A stretch of 44,943 nt of DNA, from the NCBI GenBank assembly GCA_005792635.1, contig SXRF01000107.1:1-44943 (forward strand), read 5' to 3'. Source of the DNA: Rickettsiales bacterium. GTDB taxonomy: Bacteria; Pseudomonadota; Alphaproteobacteria; Rickettsiales; SXRF01. The position numbers and the translations under genes were made by a program. Under the pieces are notes generated by a model that worked only from the letters and a program-made list of their open reading frames with translations, searched no databases and was not told where the DNA came from. Below are positions 16,323-24,543 of the stretch, in pieces. Position 1 is the first letter of the stretch; each line of letters begins with the position of its first letter.

Positions 16323-18112
16323 TTTCCCTTCGCTTTTGCCTTATCAGCTGCGTTTATCTTCGCCCGTTGCGAGCGATGCGTGCCATGACGCAGGGTGATA
16401 ACCTCTTGCTGGGCGATGGAAACAATATTGCTCCACACCCAATAAAGTACCAAGCCAGCAGGCAGTGATGAGAAAATAAACATAAACATAAACGGCAAAA
16501 ACTTCATCATTTTTGCCTGCACAGGGTCAGTAGGTGCTGGCTGTTGCTGCTGTTGGATTAACATGGTTATGCAATATAGAATAGGTAGAATTCCTAAGTG
16601 CAACATGCTCGGCGCATTCCACGGCAACAAGCCAAAAGCGGTAAAAATATTTGATGGGTCATGCGCCGACAAATCTTTAAGCCAGCCGAAAAATGGCGCG
16701 TGGCGCATTTCAATCGTCACATATAACACCTTGTAAAGCGCGAAAAACACTGGCATTTGCAAGAGTATTGGCAAACAACCAGAGGCAGGATTAACGCCGT
16801 GGCGTTTGTATAATGCCATCATTTCTTTGTTCAGCGCGATGCTATCATCATGATATTTTTCGCGGAGTTTCAGCATTTCTGGCTGCAAAATCTTCATTTT
16901 TGCCATGGCTTTATATGATTTATTGGCGAGCGGGAACATGGCAATTTTTACCAGAATCGTCACCATCATAATCGCCAAACCAAAATTTCCAATTAGCATG
17001 TAAAAGAAATTCATCAGAAGGAATAATGGCTTGGTTAGGAAATACAATATTCCAAAATCCACCGCACGGTCAAAGAGTGGGATTGGCGGTAGTTTTTCTG
17101 ATATACTACCAGCTGCATATTTATCCAAAATATTGATTTCCTTCGCACCAGCAAATAGGCGCAATCTTCCGCTAGCATTTCCGCCCGCAGCAACGGTCTG
17201 TGCTTGCCCCAAATAATCAACCTGATAGCGATCTTGGTTGTTTTTGTTATAATGGCTGAAACTCGCCTTAAAACTGCCATCTGGCACTAGAGAAGTCAGC
17301 CAATATTTATCGGTAATACCCAGCCAACCCGAGGCATTATCAACAGTTTTATTGCCTTTTTCCCGCAAATCGCTATAGGCAATTTCGTCAATCGCCCCTT
17401 CCATCACGCCTAGAGGCCCTTCATGCAGAATTCCCATGTGCTGCTGTATGTCAATATGAGCGCGGTTGATATAGCCATAAGGCGCAACGCCAATTTCGCT
17501 TGCGGAATGATTTTCCACGCGCTGGTTAAAACTAAACATATAATCGTTATCAAGCGCGATATTCAGAATGAAGGTCACCCCTGATCCATTGTCCCAGCGT
17601 AAATTCACGCTATCGCCAGCGACAAGCGAGTTTTTATCCGCCTTCCACATGCTTTTACCATCGGGAACTTTAGTTTTTCCGTCAGTCGCCACCCAACCAG
17701 CCTGCGCGAAATATGCCGCCTCATCGCCATTTGGCGTAAGCAAAACCACATCCTTGCTGTCTTTTTCTAGGGTTTCTTTATATTTCGCTAGTGTCAAATC
17801 ATCAAACCGCGCACCTTTGAGAGAGATAGAACCATGCAGTTTATCTGACTTAATGGTAATGCGCGGAGCAGCTGCCAGCCTTTGTTCTCGCGTTAAATTC
17901 GGGTTATATTCCGCGTCCATTTCCTTAGCGATGATTTCCGCAGCTTTTTGTTGTTTTACTTCTTCTTTTTTCACAACTGTAACGCTGTTTAACTGCGCCA
18001 ATTGCTGGCGGCGCGGCCATTCAAAAAACACCTGCCAAGCCATCAGCACCATCGCCGCAAGGAAAATAGCCAGAGTAACGCGCTTATAATCAGGTTCGTG
18101 CAAATTATTCAT
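16319..18112 (-). CDS. yidC: Membrane protein insertase YidC
   Basis: 597 aa of the Gram-negative type: an N-terminal membrane helix (residues 13-27), a large periplasmic domain to about residue 350, then the conserved five-helix core with NKSYKAMAKMKILQPEMLKL, GVNPASGCLPILLQMPVFFA and LPAGLVLYWVWSNIVSIAQQ. YidC inserts and folds inner-membrane proteins, alone or with SecYEG. The C-terminus is basic (RSQRAKINAADKAKAKGK), fitting ribosome contact. It overlaps engB by 4 bp and starts 9 bp after yidD. Confidence 0.96.
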   Translation of the reverse strand: MNNLHEPDYKRVTLAIFLAAMVLMAWQVFFEWPRRQQLAQLNSVTVVKKEEVKQQKAAEIIAKEMDAEYNPNLTREQRLAAAPRITIKSDKLHGSISLKGARFDDLTLAKYKETLEKDSKDVVLLTPNGDEAAYFAQAGWVATDGKTKVPDGKSMWKADKNSLVAGDSVNLRWDNGSGVTFILNIALDNDYMFSFNQRVENHSASEIGVAPYGYINRAHIDIQQHMGILHEGPLGVMEGAIDEIAYSDLREKGNKTVDNASGWLGITDKYWLTSLVPDGSFKASFSHYNKNNQDRYQVDYLGQAQTVAAGGNASGRLRLFAGAKEINILDKYAAGSISEKLPPIPLFDRAVDFGILYFLTKPLFLLMNFFYMLIGNFGLAIMMVTILVKIAMFPLANKSYKAMAKMKILQPEMLKLREKYHDDSIALNKEMMALYKRHGVNPASGCLPILLQMPVFFALYKVLYVTIEMRHAPFFGWLKDLSAHDPSNIFTAFGLLPWNAPSMLHLGILPILYCITMLIQQQQQPAPTDPVQAKMMKFLPFMFMFIFSSLPAGLVLYWVWSNIVSIAQQEVITLRHGTHRSQRAKINAADKAKAKGK

Positions 18113-18121
18113 ATTGTTTAT

Positions 18122-18346
18122 TCAAGCCTTATCATCAGTTGGAATTTTTGGTGGAACGGGATCATACCCCGCTTTAGCAAATGGATGACAACTTGCCAAG
18201 CGTTTAAGTGTGAGCCAACCGCCTTTATATGCGCCGTGCCGCTCTATCGCTTCCTGCGCGTAACATGAACAGGTGGGTGTAAAACGACAATTCACACCGA
18301 GCAAAGGCGAGATGAAGAGTTGGTAAAGGCGGATTAGTAAGAGCAT
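18122..18346 (-). CDS. yidD: Membrane protein insertion efficiency factor YidD
   Basis: 74 aa. The family core is present: [20 protein letters not shown] followed by [20 protein letters not shown] and [13 protein letters not shown], with three of the conserved Cys. YidD assists YidC-dependent insertion at the inner face of the membrane. It lies between rnpA and yidC as expected. An octamer tandem repeat (18352-18435) begins 5 bp upstream of its start and displaces a normal leader. Confidence 0.94.
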   Translation of the reverse strand: MLLLIRLYQLFISPLLGVNCRFTPTCSCYAQEAIERHGAYKGGWLTLKRLASCHPFAKAGYDPVPPKIPTDDKA

Positions 18347-18351
18347 AAGAT

Positions 18352-18435
18352 GACTAGAGAATTAGAGGACTAGAGGATTAGAGGACTAGAGGATTAGATT
18401 TTTCTGTTTCTCGATTTCTCGAATTATCTAGTCCC
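18352..18435. repeat. Octamer tandem repeat hairpin across the rnpA 3' end
   Basis: Left arm: six 8-bp units (GACTAGAG, AATTAGAG, GACTAGAG, GATTAGAG, GACTAGAG, GATTAGAT; 18352-18399). Right arm: diverged complementary units (CTGTTTCT, CGATTTCT, CGAATTAT, CTAGTCCC; 18404-18435). The right arm and part of the left are translated as the C-terminal tail of RnpA. Confidence 0.8.
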
Positions 18436-18776
18436 CGTATCCGCCTAAAAGCAAACTCCATATCCCGCAGCAAGTCTTTGAAATCACAGTCAAAAGCTTT
18501 ATGACGCGAGATTATAACAAAATCATGCCCAGAAACGCCATGTTTAGCAAGTGATGGGCGGGCTGCCTCGCGCAATCTGCGCTTTATACGGTTGCGAACA
18601 ACGGCATTGCCCATTTTTTTGGTTACCGTAAAACCAACGCGCACAACATCGGCGGGTACAGGATGCCCATCTGCCCGCTTAACCATTTGTAATATAAATG
18701 AATTGACGATAAATTTCTTGCCAGAAGAAGTCGCAGAAAGAAAATCCCTACGCTTTTTTATGGTAATGAATGTCAT
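18378..18776 (-). CDS. rnpA: Ribonuclease P protein component
   Basis: 132 aa. The RNase P protein signature GNAVVRNRIKRRLREAAR is present near residue 57, with the N-terminal LSATSSGKK segment before it. It binds the RNase P RNA and helps mature tRNA 5' ends. The last 20 or so residues (LDNSRNRETEKSNPLVL) are encoded by an octamer tandem repeat, so the tail is probably a recent, non-conserved addition. The start codon follows a small hairpin whose GGGGA could act as the ribosome binding site. Confidence 0.94.
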   Translation of the reverse strand: MTFITIKKRRDFLSATSSGKKFIVNSFILQMVKRADGHPVPADVVRVGFTVTKKMGNAVVRNRIKRRLREAARPSLAKHGVSGHDFVIISRHKAFDCDFKDLLRDMEFAFRRIRGLDNSRNRETEKSNPLVL

Positions 18777-18780
18777 AAAA

Positions 18781-18802
18781 ATCCCCTATCAAATCGGGGG
18801 AT
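18781..18802 (-). promoter_or_regulatory. Hairpin overlapping the rnpA ribosome binding site
   Basis: On the minus strand ATCCCC, nine-base loop (including one extra C/G), GGGGAT, then TTTT and the rnpA ATG. It can act as a weak terminator or as a shield of the GGGGA site, either of which would lower RnpA output relative to rpmH. Confidence 0.5.
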
Positions 18803-18812
18803 AATCAAAAAA

Positions 18813-18947
18813 CTAAGCAGAAAGCTTCTTACGACCCTTAGCGCGGCGAGCATTGATAACGCGGCGACCGCCAACAGTTGCCATACGCGAACGAAAACCA
18901 TGACGACGCTTGCGAACAATGTTACTAGGTTGAAATGTTCTTTTCAT
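18813..18947 (-). CDS. rpmH: Ribosomal protein bL34
   Basis: 44 aa, canonical: [20 protein letters not shown] and then [21 protein letters not shown] longer in-frame start exists upstream but would add 30 residues alien to the family; the inner ATG has AGGA nine bases upstream. It leads the rnpA-yidD-yidC-engB cluster. Confidence 0.98.
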   Translation of the reverse strand: MKRTFQPSNIVRKRRHGFRSRMATVGGRRVINARRAKGRKKLSA

Positions 18948-19165
18948 AAAAAAATCCTGAAAAATCAATGCCAAAACGACATTAGTTGTTATAAACAGGC
19001 GGCTTTTATAGACCTTGCGAATGTTCGTGTCAAGCACTGCGAGCCAAACAATTCATTATTTTTTATAAAAGTGCATTTTTAGGTAAAATTTCAATCTTTT
19101 ATTAACCAGCCGCGTATTATAGTTGGGAGTATTGAATTCACCATCAAAAACACTAGCTGCATCTT

Positions 19166-20635
19166 ATGTTCGGATATTTGCGTTTATTTTCCATTGTCAG
19201 CTTGCTGGTCGTAGTCGCCCTTACGGCACTGGCTGGCAACTCGCTACGCAATGTCGCCATCGATTATTTAACCAGCATTAGCACAAAAAACAATGTCAGT
19301 ATCGCCGAGGGATATATTTCTGTCGTGTGGAAGCATGACGGCAAAATAGTCGCCACTATAAAAAGCAAAACTCCAGAACAACTACGAAACGACCCAGATA
19401 TTTTGCATTTTTCGCAGGAAACCACCGATTATTTCAGAAAAATGCTCATAATGCGCAGCAATATATATGATTCTTCTGGCACTTTGATTATGTCCACTGA
19501 CGCAGTTAGCGGCAATATTTTATCATCAGGCAAGCCATCTCCTGATGATGATTTTGTGGCGAATCAGTTGCGTGGCATCTCTCCTAGCAGTCAAATTATA
19601 AAAGATGCAAAACTAAAAAATGGAGCAGTTGGCGATGTATTACAAACTATTGTTCCCATAAAACTATCGGATAAAAGCGATGCCAATAACGAGGGAACTC
19701 TAGAAATAATCTCTGATTTAAGCGATCCGCTCTCAAAACTAAAATATGCTCAATGGGTTGCTAGTGCCTATATAGCTGGCGTTTTTTTGATGCTGCTTTT
19801 AATTCTATTTATTATCTCAAAACGCGCCGAAACCATCATAACCAGACAGCATGAAGCCAATGTTGATTTGGCGGCAGCAGCAGCGGCGGCGCAAGCTGAA
19901 AGCCATGATAAATCACAGTTTCTTGCCAATGTCAGCCATGAACTACGAACCCCGCTTAATGCCATTATCGGCTTTTCTGAGATTATAAAAAACAGCACAA
20001 TCTCAGAAGATAATCACCAAAGATTTGAGGGTTATATCAATGATATTCACGCCTCGGGAATTCATCTTTTAAGCCTAATCAATGATATTCTCGATTATTC
20101 TAAAGCCGAGGCAGGAAAGCTTGAGCTGGAAGTGTCGGAGGTGAATGCGAATAAATTAGTGCATAACTGTATTCGCTTGGTTATTCAACGCGCTGAAAAT
20201 TCGCAAGTTCGCCTTGTTGAGTCTCTGCCTAAAGAACAATTAAAAATCATCACCGACAGCAAAAAATTCAAGCAAATCCTTCTAAACCTCCTATCAAACG
20301 CCATAAAATTCACCAATGCTGGCGGCGAAGTCCGCATTTCCGCATGGGCAGATATAAATAATGACAGCTATGTTTTTGAAGTAAAAGACAGCGGAATTGG
20401 CATCGCACCAAAGGATATTTCGCGGGCAATGGCACCTTTCGGGCAGGTTGATAACACTCTAAGTCGCAAATATGAAGGAACGGGTCTTGGGCTGCCACTA
20501 ACCAAAAAATTCGTTGAATTGCTAGGGGGAGAATTCTCAATAACCAGCGAAGTTGGGGTCGGCACAACCATTACCTTCTCACTCCCACGGGAAATTAAGC
20601 CGATGGAAGGCGTAATCATTAAAGAGGCAAATTGA
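19166..20635 (+). CDS. Membrane-bound sensor histidine kinase
   Basis: 489 aa. Two membrane helices (residues about 5-29 and 197-218) enclose a periplasmic sensor region of about 165 residues with no recognised fold. An Ala-rich linker leads to the HisKA domain with phospho-acceptor His in SHELRTPLNAIIGF (about 257). The HATPase domain shows the N box LLNLLSNAIKFT, the G1 box VKDSGIGIAP and the G2 box EGTGLGLPLTK. The arrangement resembles PleC/DivJ-type kinases of alphaproteobacteria. No response regulator is adjacent, so the partner is unknown. The 3' end overlaps the convergent fau gene by 17 bp. No clear ribosome binding site precedes the ATG. Confidence 0.9.
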   Translation: MFGYLRLFSIVSLLVVVALTALAGNSLRNVAIDYLTSISTKNNVSIAEGYISVVWKHDGKIVATIKSKTPEQLRNDPDILHFSQETTDYFRKMLIMRSNIYDSSGTLIMSTDAVSGNILSSGKPSPDDDFVANQLRGISPSSQIIKDAKLKNGAVGDVLQTIVPIKLSDKSDANNEGTLEIISDLSDPLSKLKYAQWVASAYIAGVFLMLLLILFIISKRAETIITRQHEANVDLAAAAAAAQAESHDKSQFLANVSHELRTPLNAIIGFSEIIKNSTISEDNHQRFEGYINDIHASGIHLLSLINDILDYSKAEAGKLELEVSEVNANKLVHNCIRLVIQRAENSQVRLVESLPKEQLKIITDSKKFKQILLNLLSNAIKFTNAGGEVRISAWADINNDSYVFEVKDSGIGIAPKDISRAMAPFGQVDNTLSRKYEGTGLGLPLTKKFVELLGGEFSITSEVGVGTTITFSLPREIKPMEGVIIKEAN

Positions 20636-21194
20636 ATTCACGATATGACAGCTCGGTAGCCACCGCACCTAGCCGCTCATCATGCGCCTCATGCGGGAGG
20701 CTCTCCACTAGCTGCATGCTATACGCCGCACCGATTATTTGCACAGATTTATTTTGCGCCCGAAGCTCGCTAATTGTCGCATCATAATAGCCGCCACCAT
20801 AGCCCATCCGCCATCCCGCCGCATCAAACCCAACCAACGGCGCGATTATAACATCAGGCATGAGGGCGGGCGAATTATCAGGCGGGCATAACACACCATA
20901 TTTCCCCGCGCATAGCGGCGCATCAGGCGACCAAGCAAGAAATTGTAGGATTTTTGTGCCGCCCGCAATAACAGGCAAACAAATTTTATTTCCCCGCGCG
21001 GAAAGTTGGCGCAGTAGCGGCAAAACATCAAGCTCGCCGCGCATCGGATAATAACCCGCCACCACGGCATCTTTTGCAATATGCGGAATTATATTCGCGG
21101 CGATTTTAAGCGCGGCACTGACAGCAATTTCCGCAGGCAAACCCTGCCTTCTGGCGATTAATTCCTCGCGGAGTGCCGATTTTTTATTTTTCAT
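20619..21194 (-). CDS. fau: 5-formyltetrahydrofolate cyclo-ligase
   Basis: 191 aa. Family motifs include YYPMRGELDVLPLL near residue 47 and LVGFDAAGWRMGYGGGYYD near 122, which bind substrate and ATP. It converts 5-formyl-THF to 5,10-methenyl-THF. It lies directly downstream of the 6S RNA gene and zapA, reproducing the zapA-ssrS-fau (ygfA) order known from many proteobacteria. It converges with the histidine kinase gene. Confidence 0.93.
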   Translation of the reverse strand: MKNKKSALREELIARRQGLPAEIAVSAALKIAANIIPHIAKDAVVAGYYPMRGELDVLPLLRQLSARGNKICLPVIAGGTKILQFLAWSPDAPLCAGKYGVLCPPDNSPALMPDVIIAPLVGFDAAGWRMGYGGGYYDATISELRAQNKSVQIIGAAYSMQLVESLPHEAHDERLGAVATELSYREFNLPL

Positions 21195-21211
21195 GCTTAC
21201 CCAGAATTATG

Positions 21212-21390
21212 GGGTTATTACGAACGGAACCACTAAAGCCGTCGGCGAACAAGTCGCATACGACCCGTTTGTTAAGGTGGGCGCCATATGTGCAGGGGCA
21301 AGACCCCCACCAGTGACAGCTCCCAAGCAAAAGAGTATCGGTCCAAGGAACAATGTGCCAAACGCACCAAGCAGAACCGTTCGAGGCTAT
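21212..21390 (-). ncRNA. ssrS: 6S RNA
   Basis: About 180 nt with no gene, between zapA and fau, the standard proteobacterial location. On the minus strand the 5' end CGAACGG pairs with CCGTTCG at the 3' end to close the terminal stem. The middle can fold into the long rod with GGTGGGGG and GCCCCTGC segments typical of 6S. 6S RNA mimics an open promoter and sequesters sigma70 RNA polymerase. The ends are estimated from the terminal stem. Confidence 0.85.
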
Positions 21391-21391
21391 A

Positions 21392-21703
21392 CTAACGGAT
21401 TTCTAAGCTATCCGCAATGTTTTCTATGCGCTCTGCCAATTCATTCAGTGACTGCGCCACCGCGCCGTCATCATAAGCCATATTTTGTGGATTTTCTCGT
21501 TTGCTTTCAATAAGTTCATCCGCCATGGTCAGGGCGACCAGCAAAAGCCCCATCGCCTCGCCCGTTTGCCCGCCCATCCGCGCCGCCAGCGACCGCGCCC
21601 GCTCATCCACCTCATCGGCGAGGAAGCGCAAATGCTCCTCCTGACCATCGTCACAAGCCAGATTATACTCCCGACCATTAACCCGAATCGCCACAATCGC
21701 CAT
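21392..21703 (-). CDS. zapA: Cell division protein ZapA
   Basis: 103 aa. It begins MAIVAIRVNGREYNLACDDG, followed by HLRFLADEVDERARSLAA and a helical/coiled-coil C-terminus (LNELAERIENIADSLEI). ZapA crosslinks FtsZ filaments at the division ring. The 6S RNA lies immediately downstream and is probably processed from or transcribed near this gene. Confidence 0.92.
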   Translation of the reverse strand: MAIVAIRVNGREYNLACDDGQEEHLRFLADEVDERARSLAARMGGQTGEAMGLLLVALTMADELIESKRENPQNMAYDDGAVAQSLNELAERIENIADSLEIR

Positions 21704-21822
21704 ATTTCCTCCGCCATATTTCCTTAGTCTTTACAGACTTTTACCGCAAAAACAGGCGCGAGGCAAGAAAGTTCTCATTCTTCCTCATCAAAGCCACCCA
21801 CTCACCAAAAAAAATGCAATTG

Positions 21823-21865
21823 TCACAAAAACTTCACACAACTTTCTGTTTTTTTAGGGTAGAGT
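21823..21865 (+). promoter_or_regulatory. Shared promoter architecture, copy 1 (TCACA-N6-TCACA ... TAGAGT)
   Basis: TCACA at 21823-21827 and 21834-21838 (11-bp spacing), a T-rich stretch with TTTCTG followed by T7, and TAGAGT at 21860-21865. The same parts in the same order precede the unknown gene at 39903. It drives the 21908 gene, which has AAGGA as ribosome binding site. Confidence 0.55.
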
Positions 21866-21907
21866 AAGGGTATGAAGTAATGCGTATATCGCAAAAAGGA
21901 CGCGAAG

Positions 21908-23800
21908 ATGGCTGATACACAAGATAGACAATTAACCACAGAAGATCGCAGTTTGCTTATATCTGCGATTGCTAATAAGCTGCGTGAACAATCAAAAAGA
22001 GGTACGCAGCAGGAAATAGATCAATGGAATGAGAGATTTTTAATAGATCAGGGCAGGACAATAGAGGATATTGCCGCTGATATTGTTGATAAAGACACTG
22101 TAACTGTAAAAAATATCCAAGGTCTCGCAGAGACTAAACCTGTTGCCGATTTTCTAAGAGAAGATAAATCAATATCAGGAAAAGTCGTAGGTTTTTTAGC
22201 TAATAGCGTAGACTGGAAGCAAAAATTATTAGCAGAAATAAAAGAAAAAGCCAAGGAAGGTCATGAATATACTTCTCTTGCTAAAAAGGCGCAAGAAGAC
22301 GCACCAGATGCTATTCGTCGTGCAGTTGCCGATAAGCTAAAAGAACAGATAGAAAAGAAACTTCCAACCCCAGAAGCACGAAAAGTGATGCTTGGTACTT
22401 TTGGTATAGATACCAAACTTGACGCAAACGGGAAAGAGTGTGACTGGTCTCTGGATATAGCAAATCAGTTGATAGATAATAGAGGGATAACCGTTGATGG
22501 ACAGATTATACCAATTGAGGATTTTGGTAAAAAATTTGGGATAGAAAATCTATCATCCGTTATTCCAGATAAAGAAAAAATAAAAAAAGCAGCAAAAGAG
22601 ATAGGTGCGGCTGTTGATAATAACACCAGCGACTTGACTGAGAGTTTCGGGTTGGGTGGCGCAAGCATCCTTAATATCATCGCTGCTATTTTTGATTGGC
22701 TGGCAGGAAAAGGAAGCTTTGCAGATTGTGTCGCCAATGTAACGGCTGATGGTATAGAAACTGATACACAGCAGAATTTGGTTAAAAACGCTGGTTTTAG
22801 TGAAGAAGCGGCAAAAGAATACGCCGCCGCCGTTAGAAGCAAAGCATTAGAAGGTCACGAAGATTTTAGACCAGCAGCTACAACAGAACAACAACAGCCA
22901 GCAGTAACAGAGCAAGCTACGCAAGCTCCAGCAGAAGTTGTTCCAAGCAATACAACTCAAGATGCTCCAGCTCAAGGTTCTGCAAACGGGAAAGGGAACG
23001 CACCAACAGAAACAGTCGCTCCCGCCGCAGCAGAAAAGCCAGCACCATCCTCTGCTCCAGCAGTTGCAGCAGCGGCAGGTGTAGCGTCTGTGGCAGCCAC
23101 CGCTGCTTCACAACCACAAGACACTCCAAGAAAACCTGCTGCTAACCATAAAGAAATTAGCAATGCTCCAAAAAAAGGACAAAAAGAAATTGCTAAGCCA
23201 GCAAAAGTAGAGACTTTAGCCGAAGAACCCGTAAAACCAACTGCAACACAGCCAAAAGAAACAGAAAAACTCACCAAATCACCTCTCACTATAATAAAAG
23301 GAATGGTGAATAGTTTGATGGGGCGTAGCGATAAAACGCTAGAGCTTGCTACGCTAAATGCTGTAGCAAATTCTCAAGAACTACTCAGTTCTGAAAATAT
23401 GCCTTCCCTTGCTGACAGCGTAGCAACAAAGCTACTGAATAACAAACAAACTCTAGATATAATCGCAACCAATGCACAGCAAAAGCTAGATGAAAGGGAT
23501 GCGAGCTTTCTTGACAAAAAAGCATTTTCTGGTGCATATGGCTTGGCAAAAATTGGACAAATAGATATGATGAAAGATGACGCAGATTATGGAGTAAAAA
23601 TCCAGATTAATACCCTTCTTACTAAAGACGCAGACGGAAACGGAATCGCAGACGGAATAGACCTGAAAAATGCTATGTTGGAGGCGAAAAAGTCTTGTGC
23701 TGTAAGCCTAAACAGCAAAGAATGTAGCCCAGCGCAATTAAGCGATTTTATCCCAAAAAATACAACAACGACATTAGCTTCTAAGGAACGCTATCCCTAA
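21908..23800 (+). CDS. Large unknown protein with EF-hand-like loop
   Basis: 630 aa, not recognised. The N-terminal half is charged and helical; one hydrophobic stretch lies near residues 250-270 (ASILNIIAAIFDWLAG). Residues about 325-440 are a low-complexity Ala/Pro/Thr/Gln linker, as in proteins with separate modules. Near residue 574 is DADGNGIADGID, a good calcium-binding EF-hand loop (acidic at positions 1, 3, 9 and 12). No signal peptide is seen. It could be secreted by a non-Sec route or be cytoplasmic. Codon use is AT-rich. Its promoter resembles that of the unknown gene at 39903, suggesting joint control. It overlaps the convergent esterase gene by 4 bp. Confidence 0.75.
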   Translation: MADTQDRQLTTEDRSLLISAIANKLREQSKRGTQQEIDQWNERFLIDQGRTIEDIAADIVDKDTVTVKNIQGLAETKPVADFLREDKSISGKVVGFLANSVDWKQKLLAEIKEKAKEGHEYTSLAKKAQEDAPDAIRRAVADKLKEQIEKKLPTPEARKVMLGTFGIDTKLDANGKECDWSLDIANQLIDNRGITVDGQIIPIEDFGKKFGIENLSSVIPDKEKIKKAAKEIGAAVDNNTSDLTESFGLGGASILNIIAAIFDWLAGKGSFADCVANVTADGIETDTQQNLVKNAGFSEEAAKEYAAAVRSKALEGHEDFRPAATTEQQQPAVTEQATQAPAEVVPSNTTQDAPAQGSANGKGNAPTETVAPAAAEKPAPSSAPAVAAAAGVASVAATAASQPQDTPRKPAANHKEISNAPKKGQKEIAKPAKVETLAEEPVKPTATQPKETEKLTKSPLTIIKGMVNSLMGRSDKTLELATLNAVANSQELLSSENMPSLADSVATKLLNNKQTLDIIATNAQQKLDERDASFLDKKAFSGAYGLAKIGQIDMMKDDADYGVKIQINTLLTKDADGNGIADGIDLKNAMLEAKKSCAVSLNSKECSPAQLSDFIPKNTTTTLASKERYP

Positions 23801-24453
23801 CCCACCACCATCACCTTCAAAAACTTACTCGCAATTGTGATGCCTTCCATATCTATACTATGACCGAGGAAGGGGCGGGTGTGGGCATCCACGCTAACGC
23901 CGTGGGCGCGTAGAACCTCGGTGGCGTTTGCAAGCGAGGCATAAGGCACGACATCATCCATAGTCCCATGAATCAAACACACTGGCGGGCGAGCGGTGAT
24001 TTCTGCGGGCAGCACTTCTGGCGCAACCAGCATTCCCGAATAGCCAACAAGGGCAGCGATTTGCGGCTTGCGGCGAAGGGCGACATGTAGAGCCGTCATC
24101 GTTCCCTGCGAGAAACCGACAAGGGCAAGGTTTCCATTATCAAGCCCCAGTTCCAGCAATTGCTCGTCAATAAAATCATTCAAAATATCCGCGGCTTTGC
24201 GAATGCCCGCGAGCATGTGGTCGGGCGAGCGATCCATCAGCGAAAACCACTGGAAACCATAAGGGTTCACCTCGCAAACAAAGGGCGCATTCGGCGCAAT
24301 GAAATGCGCATCAGGCAGCGCAGGCGCGAAAGCATCGGCAAGGTCAATCAGATTATAACCATCCGCCCCCCAACCATGCAGGAGGATAACCAGTTGTTTA
24401 GCTGGTTTTCCAGAGGCGGGAGTGCGGTAAGCGGTGGGGGTGAGTTTTGACAT
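23797..24453 (-). CDS. Phospholipase/carboxylesterase family hydrolase
   Basis: 218 aa alpha/beta hydrolase. LVILLHGWGADGYNLIDLAD forms the oxyanion region, GFSQGTM holds the nucleophile Ser (about 114), Asp lies in GTMDDVVPY and His in LGHSID. This matches the carboxylesterase/thioesterase 1 family (YpfH/EstB-like), which cleaves short acyl esters. The true substrate is not visible. It faces away from polA, separated by the heptamer hairpin at 24463-24543. Confidence 0.88.
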   Translation of the reverse strand: MSKLTPTAYRTPASGKPAKQLVILLHGWGADGYNLIDLADAFAPALPDAHFIAPNAPFVCEVNPYGFQWFSLMDRSPDHMLAGIRKAADILNDFIDEQLLELGLDNGNLALVGFSQGTMTALHVALRRKPQIAALVGYSGMLVAPEVLPAEITARPPVCLIHGTMDDVVPYASLANATEVLRAHGVSVDAHTRPFLGHSIDMEGITIASKFLKVMVVG

Positions 24454-24462
24454 GTGGTTATT

Positions 24463-24543
24463 AGTTGTGAGTTGTTAGTTGTTAGTATATGCAATTTACT
24501 AAACGAATAACCCATAACTATCAACCAACAACTAACAACATGA
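24463..24543. repeat. Heptamer tandem repeat hairpin at the polA start
   Basis: Left arm units AGTTGTG, AGTTGTT, AGTTGTT (24463-24483). Right arm units AACTATC, AACCAAC, AACTAAC (24516-24536), then AAC running into the polA ATG. The two arms are mutually complementary around a 32-base centre, leaving polA without an ordinary ribosome binding site. Confidence 0.8.
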
